Assembly (NCBI GenBank): GCA_023621895.1
Contig: JAMOAF010001041.1
Location: forward strand, 1-6,313
DNA: 6,313 nucleotides
Reading direction: 5' to 3'
Origin: Planctomycetota bacterium
Lineage (GTDB): Bacteria > Planctomycetota > Planctomycetia > Pirellulales > Thermoguttaceae
Shown here: in pieces, positions 4,846 to 6,313 of the stretch
Numbering within the stretch: position 1 is the stretch's first letter
How the letters are laid out: every line of letters starts with the position of its first letter
Translations under genes and position numbers: made by a program
Notes under the pieces: generated by a model
What the model saw: the letters and a program-made list of their open reading frames with translations, nothing else
What the model was told of the DNA's origin: nothing
The model's database searches: none

Positions 4846-6174
4846 TTAGCCGACCCCGTAAAGCCGGCCGTCGAAGCCGACCTGGACCGCGTCGTCGGCA
4901 TGGTCCATGACCTCGCCGAGGTTGGCGAACACCTTGTGGAACGCCGCCACGACCTTCTCGTTCAGCTCCAAGCCGTTCGGCGGGTGGATCGAGTGCACGT
5001 TGGTGTACGACTCGCAGAGCATCTGGGCGACGGGGAAATCGTTCGGATCGTACTTGTACGTGATCCCCTTGGCTTCGTTGATCGCCCATGGATAGCGCTT
5101 GCCGTAGCCGATCATGCTCTGGAAGAGGTCCTGCGCCAAAACGGGCATCGTCTGCCACTGACCGACGAGCACGCCTTCCTTCGAAAGAGCCTTCTCCACG
5201 GCAACCCGGAAGCGTCGCGGCTCGGCGTCGATACCGGCGGCCTGCGGATCGAATCGCAGGGCATAGAACCAGTAGACGTGCTTGCAGTCCGCCTGGCACC
5301 TGTGCGGAATCACACCCGGAATCTCGCCCAGGTGCCGGTTGAGGTACTCGGAGTTCCTGATCCGGATGGCGTTCAATTCATCGAGGTGCTTGAGCTGGCC
5401 TCGGGCGAGCGCGGCCGGCAGCTCCTGGTTGCGATACATGTATCCGAGGATCGAGGCATTGTACTTCCGGCGGAGCGTTATTTCGTCGCATTCGTCGCCG
5501 AAACACCGCACCAGTTCGCCCTTGTGGAGCACATCGTGGTTGTTGGTGATGAACAGCCCCCCTTCGCCGCCGCAGAGGTTCTTCAGGTTGTTCAGGCTGA
5601 AGGCGCCGGCGATTCCCAGCGTTCCGCACATCCGCCCCTTGTACATCGCCCCGTGCGCCTGGCAGGCGTCTTCGATCACATGCAGGCCGTGCTTCTCGGC
5701 GATGGCGAGAATCGGGTCCATGTCAGCCGGGCAGCCGTGAATGTGGACGGGAATGATCGCCCTGGTCCGCTCGGTGATTGCCGCTTCGATCTTGGCCGGG
5801 TCGAGCGTGTAGTCCCGCGGCTCGATGTCGACGAAGACGGGAATCGCCATCTGGTGCAGGACGCACGAGGCCGTGGCGAGGAACGTGTAGGAGGGCACAA
5901 TCACCTCGTCGCCGGGGCCGACGTCGAGCGCCGCCAGTGCCATGTGGAGCGCCGCCGTGCCGCTGCAAGTGGTCAGGCAGTATTTCGAGCCGGTGAACTC
6001 GGCGAATTCCTTTTGCAGAGCGACGGCCTGGGGCCCGTTGGCGCCGGCGACGATCCCGCTGTCGAGCACTTCAGCAATGAACTTGCGGTCATCGTCGGTG
6101 ATTACCGGCCAGTTCAGATAGTCAGCCCGCTTCAGGATCGGGGCGCCGCCACTTATCGCAAGCTTTTCAGACAT
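4846..6174 (-). CDS. DegT/DnrJ/EryC1/StrS family PLP-dependent aminotransferase
   Basis: A 442-residue fold-type I aminotransferase, cytoplasmic. PLP contacts are visible: SGTAAL at 71-76 for the phosphate, Y96/F98 for ring stacking, D169 in VIEDACQAHGA for the pyridine nitrogen, and Schiff-base lysine K198 in SLNNLKNL, just before the invariant GEGG. The opening LAISGGAP plus the DACQAHGA block resemble the StsC / 2-deoxy-scyllo-inosose aminotransferase / AHBA synthase subgroup, which aminates ketocyclitols or related rings, more than the perosamine-type sugar enzymes. The substrate is inferred, not shown. It is longer than the usual 370-400 residues, with extra sequence at about 330-400. 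ATG 6174 is chosen because AAGGAGG lies 8 nt upstream; the adjacent in-frame TTG at 6177 is only 5 nt away from it. It is probably the first gene of an operon with the downstream dehydrogenase. Confidence 0.95.
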   Translation of the reverse strand: MSEKLAISGGAPILKRADYLNWPVITDDDRKFIAEVLDSGIVAGANGPQAVALQKEFAEFTGSKYCLTTCSGTAALHMALAALDVGPGDEVIVPSYTFLATASCVLHQMAIPVFVDIEPRDYTLDPAKIEAAITERTRAIIPVHIHGCPADMDPILAIAEKHGLHVIEDACQAHGAMYKGRMCGTLGIAGAFSLNNLKNLCGGEGGLFITNNHDVLHKGELVRCFGDECDEITLRRKYNASILGYMYRNQELPAALARGQLKHLDELNAIRIRNSEYLNRHLGEIPGVIPHRCQADCKHVYWFYALRFDPQAAGIDAEPRRFRVAVEKALSKEGVLVGQWQTMPVLAQDLFQSMIGYGKRYPWAINEAKGITYKYDPNDFPVAQMLCESYTNVHSIHPPNGLELNEKVVAAFHKVFANLGEVMDHADDAVQVGFDGRLYGVG

Positions 6175-6182
6175 CAAAACAA

Positions 6183-6189
6183 CCTCCTT
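6183..6189 (-). promoter_or_regulatory. Strong Shine-Dalgarno (AAGGAGG) of the aminotransferase gene
   Basis: AAGGAGG on the minus strand lies 8 nt before the ATG at 6174. It is the strongest ribosome binding site in the window, suggesting efficient translation. Confidence 0.85.
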
Positions 6190-6313
6190 CGATGGAACCC
6201 GGGTAATCCTCTGTCAGGATGCTATGAGTTTGACGGTTCAGACGCGGAAGATCAAGCCCTCCCGCGGTCCCTTGTTGGAACTCTCGAAATCCGGTTTAAT
6301 GCAGTATTTGACC
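6190..6313. other. Upstream leader of the aminotransferase gene, no recognised feature
   Basis: No reading frame with coding character, repeat or convincing promoter was seen here. On the minus strand a TTGATC could serve as a -35 box, but the hexamers 17-18 bp downstream match the -10 consensus in only about 3 of 6 positions. Confidence 0.5.

Overview
The window looks like chromosomal DNA of a GC-rich, Gram-negative-type bacterium, most plausibly a planctomycete (Pirellulales-like). This rests on family content (a secreted GH5 glycosidase, a PIG-L deacetylase, and a DegT aminotransferase beside a Zn-dehydrogenase), on good Shine-Dalgarno sites, and on dispersed palindromic 'boilerplate' repeats of a kind I recall from planctomycete and some cyanobacterial genomes. 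The taxonomic call is inference; there is no rRNA or other phylogenetic marker.

Layout, left to right. (1) Positions 2-721, + strand: the 3' part of a radical-SAM protein of the spore-photoproduct-lyase-like group, whose N-terminal FeS motif lies outside the window. (2) 722-945: short spacer with an inverted repeat. (3) 946-2505, +: a secreted GH5-type glycoside hydrolase with an N-terminal beta-sandwich (carbohydrate-binding-like) domain. (4) 2506-2856: a 351-bp non-coding spacer holding two overlapping hairpins, an array of 26-bp palindromes and 17-bp G-rich tandem units, then a plausible promoter. (5) 2857-3648, +: a PIG-L/LmbE deacetylase. (6) 3617-4654, -: a zinc-dependent medium-chain alcohol dehydrogenase, convergent with and overlapping the deacetylase gene by 32 bp. 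(7) 4655-4845: spacer with an 11-bp tandem repeat and a REP-like imperfect palindrome. (8) 4846-6174, -: a DegT/DnrJ/EryC1/StrS PLP aminotransferase with a strong Shine-Dalgarno. (9) 6190-6313: leader of that gene, no feature recognised.

How the genes may work together: aminotransferase and dehydrogenase lie in the same direction and probably form an operon (aminotransferase first). A dehydrogenase that makes a keto group and a DegT enzyme that aminates it is a classic pair for amino sugars or aminocyclitols, and a PIG-L N-deacetylase is a third enzyme type found in such pathways. The GH5 enzyme could supply sugars from a polysaccharide, but nothing in the sequence ties it to the others. No CRISPR array, tRNA, rRNA, transposase or phage gene was seen.
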